A program made the translations under genes and the position numbers. Below are positions 1 through 6,403 of a stretch of DNA of 10,148 bases, piece by piece. Source of the DNA: Dysgonomonas sp. UBA5412 (GTDB lineage Bacteria > Bacteroidota > Bacteroidia > Bacteroidales > Dysgonomonadaceae). The stretch is taken from the NCBI GenBank assembly GCA_002409595.1, contig DHNQ01000018.1, positions 1-10,148 on the forward strand, read 5' to 3'. Position 1 is the stretch's first letter. Every line of letters starts with the position of its first letter. The notes beneath the pieces were generated by a model that had not been told where the DNA came from, searched no databases, and saw nothing but the letters and a program-made list of their open reading frames with translations.

Positions 1-41
1 CTATTCTGTCTAATAAAAACGCTGGAAAAAAGTATAATTAT

Positions 42-69
42 ATAGTATAATAAAAATATACTATTTTTG
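42..69 (+). promoter_or_regulatory. Promoter -7 box with overlapping inverted repeat, upstream of the recombinase gene
   Basis: A perfect 8-base inverted repeat (ATAGTATA at 42-49, TATACTAT at 57-64, spacer 7) overlaps TATTTTTG at 62-69, which fits the Bacteroidetes -7 consensus TAnnTTTG exactly. A further direct copy of AGTATA is at 31-36, so three half sites follow each other at 13-base spacing. No clear -33 TTTG box is visible. The layout would suit an autoregulatory operator or recombinase-binding site, but the stretch is very AT-rich and chance repeats are likely. Confidence 0.35.
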
Positions 70-111
70 TTATTTTTAATTTCAGGTATATATAATTTAA
101 ACAAACTGAAA

Positions 112-708
112 ATGATTTATGGATACATTCGTGTAAGTACAGACAGACAAACAGTCGAAAATCAACGTTTTGAAATCAATCAATTTTGCGAGAAAAATGT
201 AATGGTAATTGACAAATGGATCGAAGAAACAATTTCTGGAGCAAAAAGTGTACAAGACAGGAAATTAGGTAAGCTACTGAAGAGAATGAAAAAAGATGAC
301 ATTCTTATATGCTCCGAATTGTCTCGGCTCGGCAGGAATCTTCTTATGATTATGGGTGTTCTTAACGAATGTATGAATCGTGATATTCAAGTTTGGACAA
401 TCAAGGATAATTACCGTTTGGGAAGTGATATTAATTCCAAAGTTTTAGCTTTCGCTTTTGGTCTTTCAGCCGAAATTGAACGTAACCTCATTTCCCAACG
501 TACCAAAGAAGCATTGGCTCGAAAACGTGCTGAAGGTGTTATCCTAGGTCGTCCCAAAGGCAGTAAATCAAAAGTGAAAAAATTGACAGGAAAGGAAATT
601 GAGATAAAAAATCTGTTAGATAAGAAAGTTTCCAAAAGTGCTATTAGTCGCATTCTTGGTGTCCATCGCCTAACCGTTAGTGCATTTCTAAAAGACAATC
701 AGCTATAA
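112..708 (+). CDS. mpi: Serine recombinase, Mpi-type DNA invertase/resolvase family
   Basis: Small serine recombinase of 198 residues that would cut and rejoin DNA at short inverted or direct sites through a covalent serine linkage. The N-terminal catalytic domain opens MIYGYIRVSTDRQ, with nucleophile Ser9 and Arg7, and carries the family motif SRLGRN (about 71-76, Arg72 and Arg75) and the E-helix region with Glu121 and Arg124. A basic GRPKG hinge (146-150) leads to a C-terminal helix-turn-helix (about 165-195). Length and order match the Bacteroides master invertase Mpi, known to flip capsule promoters. I chose ATG 112, not the upstream TTG at 67, because the fold begins there. Its stop lies 1 base beyond the convergent stop of the HTH gene at 703. 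No invertible promoter or Mpi-type repeat was found in the window, so its target is unknown; it could instead act as a resolvase for the element. Confidence 0.88.
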   Translation: MIYGYIRVSTDRQTVENQRFEINQFCEKNVMVIDKWIEETISGAKSVQDRKLGKLLKRMKKDDILICSELSRLGRNLLMIMGVLNECMNRDIQVWTIKDNYRLGSDINSKVLAFAFGLSAEIERNLISQRTKEALARKRAEGVILGRPKGSKSKVKKLTGKEIEIKNLLDKKVSKSAISRILGVHRLTVSAFLKDNQL

Positions 709-993
709 TGATGAAGGATAATAATTATCCTCCAATAATCTCCCCACATCACTCTCCTTATACAATACTTTACCACTAACCTGTATATACGCAATCCTTC
801 CGCTATCTCGCCAATCCTGCAAGGTGCGTTGCGAGATATGGAGGAGATTGGTGACATCATTATTCGTCAAATATTTCTCTTCATTCAGGACAGGAGTTCG
901 ATTATCCAAGGTAGATTGGATGCAGTTCAACATCTCATCTAATGCCTCGAAGAAAGCAACGATCTCTTGCGATTTTCTATTTTTTATCTCCAT
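703..993 (-). CDS. Helix-turn-helix DNA-binding protein, excisionase/MerR-like
   Basis: A 96-residue protein with an N-terminal helical segment (1-35) and a MerR/excisionase-type winged HTH (about 41-89): YLTNNDVTNLLHISQRTLQDW followed by RDSGRIAYIQVSGKVLYKESDV. This pattern (helix, turn with S-x-RTLQ, then R-D-x-G, then a wing ending in Y-K-x-SDV) is typical of the small HTH proteins carried by Bacteroides conjugative transposons, some of which act in excision (Xis2c-like) and others in regulation. It is last in the six-gene minus-strand operon; its ATG lies 17 bases inside the 3' end of the preceding HTH gene, so translation is probably coupled. Its stop touches that of the convergent recombinase gene. 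The specific target is unknown. Confidence 0.82.
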   Translation of the reverse strand: MEIKNRKSQEIVAFFEALDEMLNCIQSTLDNRTPVLNEEKYLTNNDVTNLLHISQRTLQDWRDSGRIAYIQVSGKVLYKESDVGRLLEDNYYPSSL

Positions 994-1273
994 AATGTAC
1001 GTTTTTTAGAATTGATTTTTCGATTAACCTTTCAATATCCGATTTCTTATAATAGCATTTGTACCCGATTTGTGAATAGGGCAGTATACCTCTATCACGA
1101 TAAGATTGAAGTGTGCGTTTTGATATGTTGAGCAATTCACATACATCCTGATTGTCGAGCCACTCTGTATTGGCTTTACCATCCTGATAAAGCTCTTTTA
1201 CTTCTTTTGAGAAATCAGCTAATCGTTGCATCATTTGCTCAAAAGTCTTTTCTTCTATTGCAATTATATTCAT
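977..1273 (-). CDS. Helix-turn-helix DNA-binding protein, excisionase-like
   Basis: A 98-residue paralogue of the following gene. The HTH lies at about 38-85: WLDNQDVCELLNISKRTLQSY, then RDRGILPYSQIGYKCYYKKSDI, preceded by a charged N-terminal helix (5-33). The family binds DNA near element ends or promoters to help excision or control transfer genes; which applies here cannot be told from sequence. A strong Shine-Dalgarno-like AAGGAGGAGA sits in the last codons of the upstream rteC-like gene, whose stop is only 2 bases before this ATG. Such a good SD is notable because Bacteroidetes often lack one, and it suggests this gene is expressed more highly or independently of coupling. Confidence 0.85.
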   Translation of the reverse strand: MNIIAIEEKTFEQMMQRLADFSKEVKELYQDGKANTEWLDNQDVCELLNISKRTLQSYRDRGILPYSQIGYKCYYKKSDIERLIEKSILKNVHYGDKK

Positions 1274-1275
1274 TG

Positions 1276-1668
1276 TTATCTCCTCCTTTTCTTAAAAATA
1301 CCCTCGTCCATTTTATCCATTCGCTCATTGAGCTTCTCCTTCATCTCGTCTAAAAAGAGAGTTCGACTGTTTACTCGTCTACGAATTGCCCGAAATGTAT
1401 CATAGCAATCGGTCACAGGAAATGAAAATATTTCACTCAAATAATTAACAGTCTCTTGTATCTCAATATCTCCATCATTGAAACTTTTGGTTTCCAACAA
1501 TCCATAAGCCAATTCTATCAAATCACTTTGTGACCCTGACCAATAAAGTGGAGTATCAGGCTTACTCCCATCTATTGATATGAAAAATGAGTGAAGACCT
1601 TTCACCAAAGTTTTTAGTTTCTCAAATTGGCTTTCGGATATATTAATTGTTCGATTACTTATATTCAT
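1276..1668 (-). CDS. RteC-domain protein, probable regulator of excision/transfer
   Basis: A 130-residue protein whose region 40-120 matches my recollection of the C-terminal domain of RteC, the CTnDOT regulator that activates the excision operon. Landmarks are LYWSGSQSDLIELAYGLLET (about 41-60), an amphipathic stretch ending in FSFPVTDCYDTFRAIRRR, and the closing RTLFLDEMKEKLNERMDKMD. RteC is normally about 200 residues or more, so this is a short form keeping mainly the C-terminal domain. It ends in a basic KKRRR tail. The start ATG overlaps the stop of the TraD-like gene as ATGA, and the stop is 2 bases before the next HTH gene. Its place inside the tra-type operon suggests feedback between transfer and excision control (inference). 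Confidence 0.75.
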   Translation of the reverse strand: MNISNRTINISESQFEKLKTLVKGLHSFFISIDGSKPDTPLYWSGSQSDLIELAYGLLETKSFNDGDIEIQETVNYLSEIFSFPVTDCYDTFRAIRRRVNSRTLFLDEMKEKLNERMDKMDEGIFKKRRR

Positions 1669-2342
1669 GTTCTAATATATTTTGATAAATTATTCATACC
1701 TATTGGTTCTTCATTATATTTATTATCAGCCATTCTTAATATCTCCATTGCTCTACCCTCAGCCCCTTTGACCTGACCGATAAATTGTTGGTACATATCT
1801 GTACCCTTCATTTTGGGAATAATTTCGGCTACAAGTTTTTCTTCTTGTTTTGTTACAGCTTTACTCGATAATGACTTTGCCATTAAGCCAAATTCGTCCA
1901 TTGTGAATGACTGGCTACTGGATAGCTCTGTATCCATCTTGTCTGGATTAGGAGCTAATATTAAAAACTCTTCTTCTGAGCTGACAGCCCGATTATCGGG
2001 AGGAGGTTCAACTTCCTTTTCCAATGGCATACTATGAATTATCTGATTTCTCTTGAATTCCTCCAGTTCATCTTTTAGTGTTTTGATCTCTTGTTCTAAT
2101 TGGCTCTGTTTTGTAGCCTCTCTTTCAATATTATATTTTGATTTGCCAATAATTGACACATGTTTCTCATCTACTTTCGCTACTCCAACTCTCCCAACTC
2201 GTTTGTTCGGATTATCTTTATTTTGTTTTGTCTCAAAACGTTCATTAAACCAATCTTTGAATAATAACCAAAGATTTAGCACTGCCATGTATAAGCAAAC
2301 TACAACCAAAACTCCTAATCCAAATTTTTCATTATAACTCAT
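1665..2342 (-). CDS. Membrane-anchored coiled-coil protein, TraD-like (conjugative transposon)
   Basis: A 225-residue protein with one N-terminal membrane segment (about 8-28, GLGVLVVVCLYMAVLNLWLLF), a basic linker (38-57), a heptad-like coiled coil (about 72-100), an acidic, proline-rich linker (105-145) and a helical C-terminal region (about 147-206: TMDEFGLMAKSLSSKAVTK ... GTDMYQQFIGQVKG). The C-terminal pattern and its place directly after TraB and TraA resemble TraD of CTnDOT-type elements; I call it from position and general shape, not a certain family hit. The cytoplasmic part could tether the ParA-like ATPase or relaxosome to the membrane (inference). Both flanking junctions are 4-base ATGA overlaps, so it is translationally coupled to parA upstream and rteC downstream. 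Confidence 0.6.
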   Translation of the reverse strand: MSYNEKFGLGVLVVVCLYMAVLNLWLLFKDWFNERFETKQNKDNPNKRVGRVGVAKVDEKHVSIIGKSKYNIEREATKQSQLEQEIKTLKDELEEFKRNQIIHSMPLEKEVEPPPDNRAVSSEEEFLILAPNPDKMDTELSSSQSFTMDEFGLMAKSLSSKAVTKQEEKLVAEIIPKMKGTDMYQQFIGQVKGAEGRAMEILRMADNKYNEEPIGMNNLSKYIRT

Positions 2343-3109
2343 AGCTCCAATATTTTGATAATTTCTTCTACAAATAAATCTAAGTTGCTCCCTTTCAATA
2401 GAGGCTTATCAGGAGGAAAGATGGTGGACAAAAACAAATAGTCATTTCCCTCAATAGCTTGTTCTTTGTCATACCTCACGCTTTGTGGTATCCGAGTCGC
2501 CATGATATTGATACCCAGTTCTGATATTGCTTGTTCATAATACTCGAACAGCTCTTTCTTCTCTCTCCCTGTAATCCTGTTCCAAAATGGATGAATACTT
2601 TTCAGCTTCATGTTCCCTTGATTCATGGTTATTGTCTCATTTACGGAGATAATAAAGGGCAGTGTACTTTCCATATTTATCCGCGAGGTCATGATAGGAA
2701 CAAATAAATAATCCATACTAAAGAATGTTTCGACAACACTTTCATTATTGACTGTTCCGGGGAGATCAAACAAAACGATATCATATTGTTCTTCTTCGTG
2801 AGCTAGAAAGTCTCTCGCTTTTCCGAGTCCGTCTTCGGGCTGACTTGGAACAATCGGATAGGTAGGCTTATTTAGTTTAGAGAAAAAGGATTCGGCTTTT
2901 TTCTGATAGAAGCTATTCTTCTCAATTTGCTCAGCCTCACGTTGGCGCATCTTGTAGATACTCCATTGTGGATAGTCGCAATCAACAACAGCAACATTAT
3001 ATCCTTTCACATAATGCAGATAACTGGCAACTAAGGTTGTAAATACAGATTTCCCTGCTCCTCCTTTTTGTGTACATATTGAAATGTACAATGGCTTTTT
3101 ATTACTCAT
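2339..3109 (-). CDS. traA: ParA-family ATPase, TraA-like (conjugative transposon)
   Basis: A 256-residue ParA/MinD-type P-loop ATPase. It shows the deviant Walker A QKGGAGKS (14-21, with signature Lys15 and Lys20), the A' motif VVDCDYPQWS (41-50, Asp43) and Walker B YDIVLFDLPG (109-118, Asp115). Such proteins form ATP-dependent dimers on DNA and move or position plasmids or complexes. In CTnDOT-like elements TraA is this kind of protein, encoded beside TraB (DUF3408) at the head of the tra operon and divergent from mob genes, exactly as here. The gene starts 5 bases after the traB-like stop and ends with an ATGA overlap into the TraD-like gene. It may serve partition, relaxosome positioning or regulation; the sequence does not decide. 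Confidence 0.85.
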   Translation of the reverse strand: MSNKKPLYISICTQKGGAGKSVFTTLVASYLHYVKGYNVAVVDCDYPQWSIYKMRQREAEQIEKNSFYQKKAESFFSKLNKPTYPIVPSQPEDGLGKARDFLAHEEEQYDIVLFDLPGTVNNESVVETFFSMDYLFVPIMTSRINMESTLPFIISVNETITMNQGNMKLKSIHPFWNRITGREKKELFEYYEQAISELGINIMATRIPQSVRYDKEQAIEGNDYLFLSTIFPPDKPLLKGSNLDLFVEEIIKILEL

Positions 3110-3114
3110 AACCT

Positions 3115-3564
3115 TTATTTTTTAATGGGTTTCTTTATATTCTCTTCATAAATGCGATTAATCTCATCGCCATATAGTTCGATATGGTGATTTATAATAT
3201 TATCGACAAGTCCACTGACACTCAATCGTTCTGTTCGGATGGAACGAACCAAAGTTTGTAGTACTTCATAGTTCTCTTTGTCGATATATAGTCCTTGCCT
3301 ATTTTTCAATTCGTTGCGATTGAGAAAAGTCGATTCATAGTCAAAAGACAGATTTTGCCCTTTCTTCTTTTTAGGAAGTTGAGATTCTTTGGGACGTTCT
3401 TCGCTCAATTTATTCACCTCTTCCGTTTGCATAGGTGCATCATTGGCTTGTTGCATATTGGCATTACTGCCTGCAACAGAGACTTGACGGATAAATGCAT
3501 TTGTGTTTATCTTCACTTTTGCATCCGTGTCTGTATTCTTATCTGCATTGCTCTTTTCCTTCAT
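3115..3564 (-). CDS. traB: DUF3408-family protein, TraB-like (conjugative transposon)
   Basis: A 149-residue protein, first in the minus-strand operon. The N-terminal 70 residues are low-complexity, Asn/Gln/Lys-rich and probably disordered. The C-terminal part (about 78-140) carries the DUF3408 pattern: TFLNRNELKNRQGLYIDKEN, then a VRSIRTERLSVSGLVDNIINHHIE helix pair, which resembles a ribbon-helix-helix-like DNA-binding module. In CTnDOT-type elements this family is TraB/TraC next to the ParA-like TraA. By analogy with ParA/RHH pairs it may be the DNA-binding partner of the ATPase and may bind the dyads upstream of its own start (inference). The 5' coding region shares the TGCAT-rich sequence of the intergenic region, which may explain its odd amino-acid content. 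Confidence 0.8.
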   Translation of the reverse strand: MKEKSNADKNTDTDAKVKINTNAFIRQVSVAGSNANMQQANDAPMQTEEVNKLSEERPKESQLPKKKKGQNLSFDYESTFLNRNELKNRQGLYIDKENYEVLQTLVRSIRTERLSVSGLVDNIINHHIELYGDEINRIYEENIKKPIKK

Positions 3565-3586
3565 ATAATCATTCGTTTATTCAGAT

Positions 3587-3608
3587 TTGCATATCTGCCT
3601 ATATGCAA
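3587..3608. promoter_or_regulatory. Operator-like inverted repeat upstream of the traB operon
   Basis: Perfect 8-base arms TTGCATAT (3587-3594) and ATATGCAA (3601-3608) with a 6-base spacer lie 23-44 bases upstream of the traB start. A second, overlapping dyad CAGAT/ATCTG spans 3582-3597, and another ATATGCAT follows at 3613-3620. The position suits a repressor or ParB-like site acting on the minus-strand operon. The binding protein is unknown; the DUF3408 protein and the HTH proteins of the operon are candidates. Confidence 0.5.
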
Positions 3609-3730
3609 TCAAATATGCATCTAGCCCAATCTGATTTTATTCACATTCTCGAATATTCAGGACTGCTTATTTGCATTCCCGACAACAAATAAAAGCGAAA
3701 AAATGATCCCTTTTTCAGTTTCAGATTAAC

Positions 3731-3764
3731 TGTCATCTGATGTCTCCATTTGACATCTAATGTC
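3731..3764. repeat. Two tandem 14-base palindromic repeats
   Basis: TGTCATCTGATGTC (3731-3744) and TGACATCTAATGTC (3751-3764) match at 12 of 14 bases with a 20-base period, about two helical turns. Each is itself a near dyad (GACATnnnATGTC in the second copy). TCAGAT occurs just before (3721-3726) and just after (3771-3776). The arrangement resembles a cooperative protein-binding site such as an operator or relaxosome accessory site. Confidence 0.45.
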
Positions 3765-3910
3765 GCATATTCAGATAGTTACACAATCATACACATTGTC
3801 TAATTTTGAAGATGAGAATGAGAAATCTGAGAAATGGATCAAGGAAACATTGATATGTTTCGAATGATATTCTCTAAATCAAAGAGCAATCGTTCCGACC
3901 GCTAACAATG

Positions 3911-4045
3911 TCCGTCCTTGCAGACGGATTTTGTTTTCAATCGAAAACAGCAAGTTGTGTCTTTGTCAGCAGAAAAATACTTTTCTACCTCCAAAGACCA
4001 ACTTGCTCCGATCTGAATCGGAGGGCGGTTCTCCCAAGTCGAACC
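3911..4045 (+). other. oriT: Probable origin of transfer (oriT) with nested hairpins
   Basis: Five hairpins follow one another immediately upstream of mobA. They are TCCGTC/GACGGA (3911-3928), TGTTTTC/GAAAACA (3932-3949), a 16-pair stem with one bulged base between 3949-3965 and 3992-4007 enclosing AGAAAA/TTTTCT (3971-3986), CTCCGAT/ATCGGAG (4006-4023), and GGTTC/GAACC (4027-4045). Relaxase nick regions are typically marked by such inverted repeats beside the mob genes. I cannot point to the nick itself. Part of this could also fold in the mobA leader RNA and regulate translation. Confidence 0.6.
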
Positions 4046-4069
4046 TTTTATTAAACTCTCAAATTCTTA

Positions 4070-4498
4070 ATGAACATGGATCATGTTGAGAAAAGAGGGC
4101 GTGGACGCCCCAAAAAAGAAGATGTGAAGAAGCATAGCCATATGTTTCGCCTAAACGAAACGGACAGCAGACAATTACTACGTATGTATAAACTGTCGAA
4201 AGCAAGATCGATGTCTCAATTTTTGGCTGATAAAATACTGAATAATCAAATGAAAATCATCGAAATCAATAAGTCTGCGATTGATTTTGTGATGTTACTC
4301 TCTCAGTTTTTTGGTCAGATGAAAGGCATAAAGAATAATTACAATCAATTATTTAATCTATTAGTCAGAGAAATGGGAGAGGATAAAGCACGCAAGATGC
4401 TCAAGATTATCGAGCGACCGACACTCGATTTTATTCGCCAGTGGAAGGAATTGGAATCTATTATATCAAATCTACGTGAAAGATGGTTGCCAAAATAA
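4070..4498 (+). CDS. mobA: Mobilization accessory protein, MobA-like (relaxosome component)
   Basis: A 142-residue basic protein directly upstream of the relaxase gene and overlapping it by 16 bases. It begins with an AT-hook-like basic stretch RGRGRPKKEDVKKHSH (9-24). Next is a strand-helix-helix region (FRLNETDSRQLLRMYKLSKA, SMSQFLADKILN) of ribbon-helix-helix type, then a long helical C-terminal part including QMKGIKNNYNQLFNLL, as in MobC/MobA-type relaxosome proteins. Such proteins bind oriT and help the relaxase open the strand at the nick site. Position beside the hairpin-rich region supports this. ATG 4070 is used; a second in-frame ATG at 4076 is equally possible. Confidence 0.8.
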   Translation: MNMDHVEKRGRGRPKKEDVKKHSHMFRLNETDSRQLLRMYKLSKARSMSQFLADKILNNQMKIIEINKSAIDFVMLLSQFFGQMKGIKNNYNQLFNLLVREMGEDKARKMLKIIERPTLDFIRQWKELESIISNLRERWLPK

Positions 4499-5757
4499 GC
4501 TCAGGTAGTTCTGTTTATGGAGTATTGAACTACAATAAAATCAAGGTGGACAAAGACGAAGCTGAGGTTTTATATTCTCAAAAGATGTTTCTTTCATCCG
4601 ATGGGAATATATCGCTTCGTGATTGTATGGACTCATTTTATCCTTACCTAGCTGTCAACCAACGGACAACCAATGTTGTCTTTCATGTATCTGTCAATCC
4701 TGATCCGAAAGACAAACTATCGGACGAACAGCTAAAGGATCTTAGTCAAGAATATATGGAACGAATGGGATATGGGGATCAGCCCTATGTTGTATTCTTA
4801 CATCAGGATATTCAGCGTAAGCACGCTCATATTGTATCACTTCGCATTGACGAAAACGGCAAGAAGATATCAGATAAGTTTGAGCATAAGAAGTCGATGG
4901 CTATTTGTCGAGATATAGAAATCAAGCACAATCTGCATATTCCTGATAAAAAGCAACGAACGGATGAACTACCCACCAAAAAGATAGATTACAAAGCAGG
5001 AGATATTAAGCACCAAATCGGAAATATAACCAAAGCTGTGATGAAGAATTATAATTTTCAGTCTTTTGGCGAATATCGTACTTTGTTAGAAATGTTTAAT
5101 GTTACAGTTGAGGTAGCAAAAGGAGAACATAAGGGTAGAGCTTATCAAGGTCTGATTTATTCAGCTACAAATGACAATGGCGAAAAAGTTGGTGTGCCAA
5201 TAAAAGCCTCTCTATTTGGAAAATCTGTTGGATATGAGACTTTGCAGAAGAAATTTGAGAAGTCTAAGATGATCATCGAGATGTCAGATATCAAGGACAG
5301 ATTAAGACCAATAATTTCAGAGACAATGAAGCGAGCCATTGGTATCGATGATTTTAGAAAGCCGTTATTGCAGTTTGGTATCGGTTGTGTATTTCGGCAG
5401 AATGAACAGGGGCGAATCTATGGAGTCTCATTTATCGACTATCAAAATCAAACCATACTCAATGGTTCTCGCTTAGGCAAGGAATTTTCAGCCAATGTGT
5501 TTAATGACCTACTGAATAATCCTTCTGAAAGGAACATTCAGCAAACGGCAGATAATAAATCTGAATTGGAAACGAATCGCCTCGGACAATCTACTGAATC
5601 CTTTGGAGTTCAGCGATCCACCGAATCCGATAGTTTAGGGTTGCTCTCTTTTGAGCAACACGGCACAGATTATGAAGCGGATAATTTTGCTCGGGAGAAA
5701 GAAAGGGAGGAAAAGGTAAGGCAGAGAAAGAATAAAAGGAGAGGGAGAGGAATGTAA
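4483..5757 (+). CDS. mobB: Relaxase, MobB-like (MOBP-type, Relaxase domain)
   Basis: A 424-residue relaxase that would nick oriT, bind covalently to the 5' end and pilot the strand to a recipient. Visible motifs are SVYGVLNYN (10-18; Tyr17 is the likely catalytic tyrosine), NVVFHVSVNP (64-73, His68) and the metal-binding triad HQDIQRKHAHIV (107-118; His107, His114, His116), followed by RIDENGKKISD. The catalytic domain ends near 165. The rest (about 165-390) is a less conserved family-specific region, and the C-terminus is very basic (KVRQRKNKRRGRGM). Length fits MobB of Bacteroides conjugative transposons. No coupling-protein (mobC, VirD4-like) gene follows, so transfer would need another element's channel. 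All key residues are intact, so the gene looks functional. Confidence 0.92.
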   Translation: MVAKISSGSSVYGVLNYNKIKVDKDEAEVLYSQKMFLSSDGNISLRDCMDSFYPYLAVNQRTTNVVFHVSVNPDPKDKLSDEQLKDLSQEYMERMGYGDQPYVVFLHQDIQRKHAHIVSLRIDENGKKISDKFEHKKSMAICRDIEIKHNLHIPDKKQRTDELPTKKIDYKAGDIKHQIGNITKAVMKNYNFQSFGEYRTLLEMFNVTVEVAKGEHKGRAYQGLIYSATNDNGEKVGVPIKASLFGKSVGYETLQKKFEKSKMIIEMSDIKDRLRPIISETMKRAIGIDDFRKPLLQFGIGCVFRQNEQGRIYGVSFIDYQNQTILNGSRLGKEFSANVFNDLLNNPSERNIQQTADNKSELETNRLGQSTESFGVQRSTESDSLGLLSFEQHGTDYEADNFAREKEREEKVRQRKNKRRGRGM

Positions 5758-5774
5758 AACCTATTACTATAAAT

Positions 5775-5788
5775 CTCAATAGTCTGAG
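5775..5788. terminator. Weak hairpin between convergent mobB and cargo gene
   Basis: CTCA (5775-5778) and TGAG (5785-5788) could form a 4-pair stem in the 42-base gap between the convergent genes. With so short a stem and only T/A-rich flanks, it is a doubtful terminator. Confidence 0.2.
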
Positions 5789-5799
5789 GATACATTTAT

Positions 5800-6363
5800 T
5801 TATTCTCTTATAATTTCTGGTAAATATGGATTAATTTCAACTCCTATATTATCAGATAAGCAAATGACCTTTTGTCTATACTTATTATTGTAAATATCTT
5901 CGTAAATTAATTCAAAATATATCCAATTTGAAGCAGAGGGAGATCCATCAATCAAAAAATGATACAATAAAGGATTATCACCTTTTACCAAATGATCTTT
6001 TTGGTCAGAAAAGCCTGTTGGCACAAATATTTGGCTCGATTTTTCTCTTGGTGATAGAACTTTGGAAATTCTTAAAGCAGCATATTCTGTTTCGTTTACT
6101 ACTTTTATTGTTAATATTTTTTTGTCTTTATCACTTGGTCTCATTTTATCTGTTGATGCAGAATACCTCAATATGGGTTTAATACTTTCATTAAATCTAG
6201 CTTGTTCGATTCTAAATAGCTTATTCTGCACGCTTTGCACCTCTTTTTGCGATTTCAATGTTTTATATAGAAATGTTGCAGTAGTTATAGTAACTGCAAT
6301 CATTACCCAATCAGAAATACTTCCCCAGTTTACGGAAAGAATTAAGAATTCCATATATATCAA
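5800..6363 (-). CDS. Unknown membrane-anchored protein, cargo gene
   Basis: A 187-residue protein I do not recognise. It has one N-terminal membrane segment (about 18-34, DWVMIAVTITTATFLYKTL), a helical stretch with coiled-coil character (about 36-62, KSQKEVQSVQNKLFRIEQ), and a C-terminal domain rich in beta strands (about 82-172; ILTIKVVNETEYAALRISKV, then WIYFELIYEDIYNNKYRQKV). No catalytic motif stands out. It is transcribed against the relaxase gene, has its own promoter and is more AT-rich than the mob genes, which suggests an acquired cargo gene. The overall plan (membrane helix, coiled coil, soluble sensor-like domain) occurs in many unannotated accessory proteins. Start ATG 6363 is given; ATG 6354 (Met4) is an alternative. 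Plus-strand frames across it are shadows. Confidence 0.7.
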   Translation of the reverse strand: MIYMEFLILSVNWGSISDWVMIAVTITTATFLYKTLKSQKEVQSVQNKLFRIEQARFNESIKPILRYSASTDKMRPSDKDKKILTIKVVNETEYAALRISKVLSPREKSSQIFVPTGFSDQKDHLVKGDNPLLYHFLIDGSPSASNWIYFELIYEDIYNNKYRQKVICLSDNIGVEINPYLPEIIRE

Positions 6364-6395
6364 TTTTAAAGTTTTTGTATTAAATAAGATCGAAA

Positions 6396-6403
6396 CAAAT
6401 ATA
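6396..6403 (-). promoter_or_regulatory. Promoter -7 box for the cargo gene
   Basis: On the minus strand TATATTTG matches the Bacteroidetes -7 consensus TAnnTTTG exactly and lies 33 bases upstream of the cargo ATG. A T-rich GTTTT about 20 bases further upstream could be a weak -33 element. Confidence 0.5.

Larger units (their letters stand above)
3565..4069. other. 505-base divergent intergenic region: operator dyads and probable oriT
   Basis: No credible gene lies here; the short plus-strand frames reaching in from the left are shadows of the traB-like gene. The region separates the divergent tra-type operon and the mob genes, the usual place of oriT and promoters in Bacteroides mobile elements. 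The traB-proximal half (3565-3780) is AT-rich and holds TGCAT repeats and GACAT dyads. The mob-proximal half (about 3895-4050) is less AT-rich and packed with hairpins. The segment between them (3781-3890) shows nothing I could name. No -7/-33 promoter pair clear enough to call was found on either side. Confidence 0.7.

Noticed and set aside
411..698. Minus-strand open frame inside the recombinase gene
   Set aside because: Fully antisense to a gene with all serine-recombinase motifs.
1..1010. An invertible promoter controlled by the Mpi-type recombinase
   Set aside because: I looked for paired Mpi-type inverted repeats (ACGTTCGT-like) here and elsewhere in the window and saw only isolated partial matches, none paired around a promoter.
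1813..2337. Serine-rich plus-strand frames antisense to the TraD-like gene
   Set aside because: Ser and Leu richness mirrors the Glu/Lys/Gln-rich coding strand; no independent start signals.
3295..3692. Two plus-strand open frames reaching into the intergenic region (3295-3624 and 3495-3692)
   Set aside because: They lie largely antisense to the traB-like gene, are rich in Cys, Ile and His from the TGCAT repeats, and show no domain pattern.
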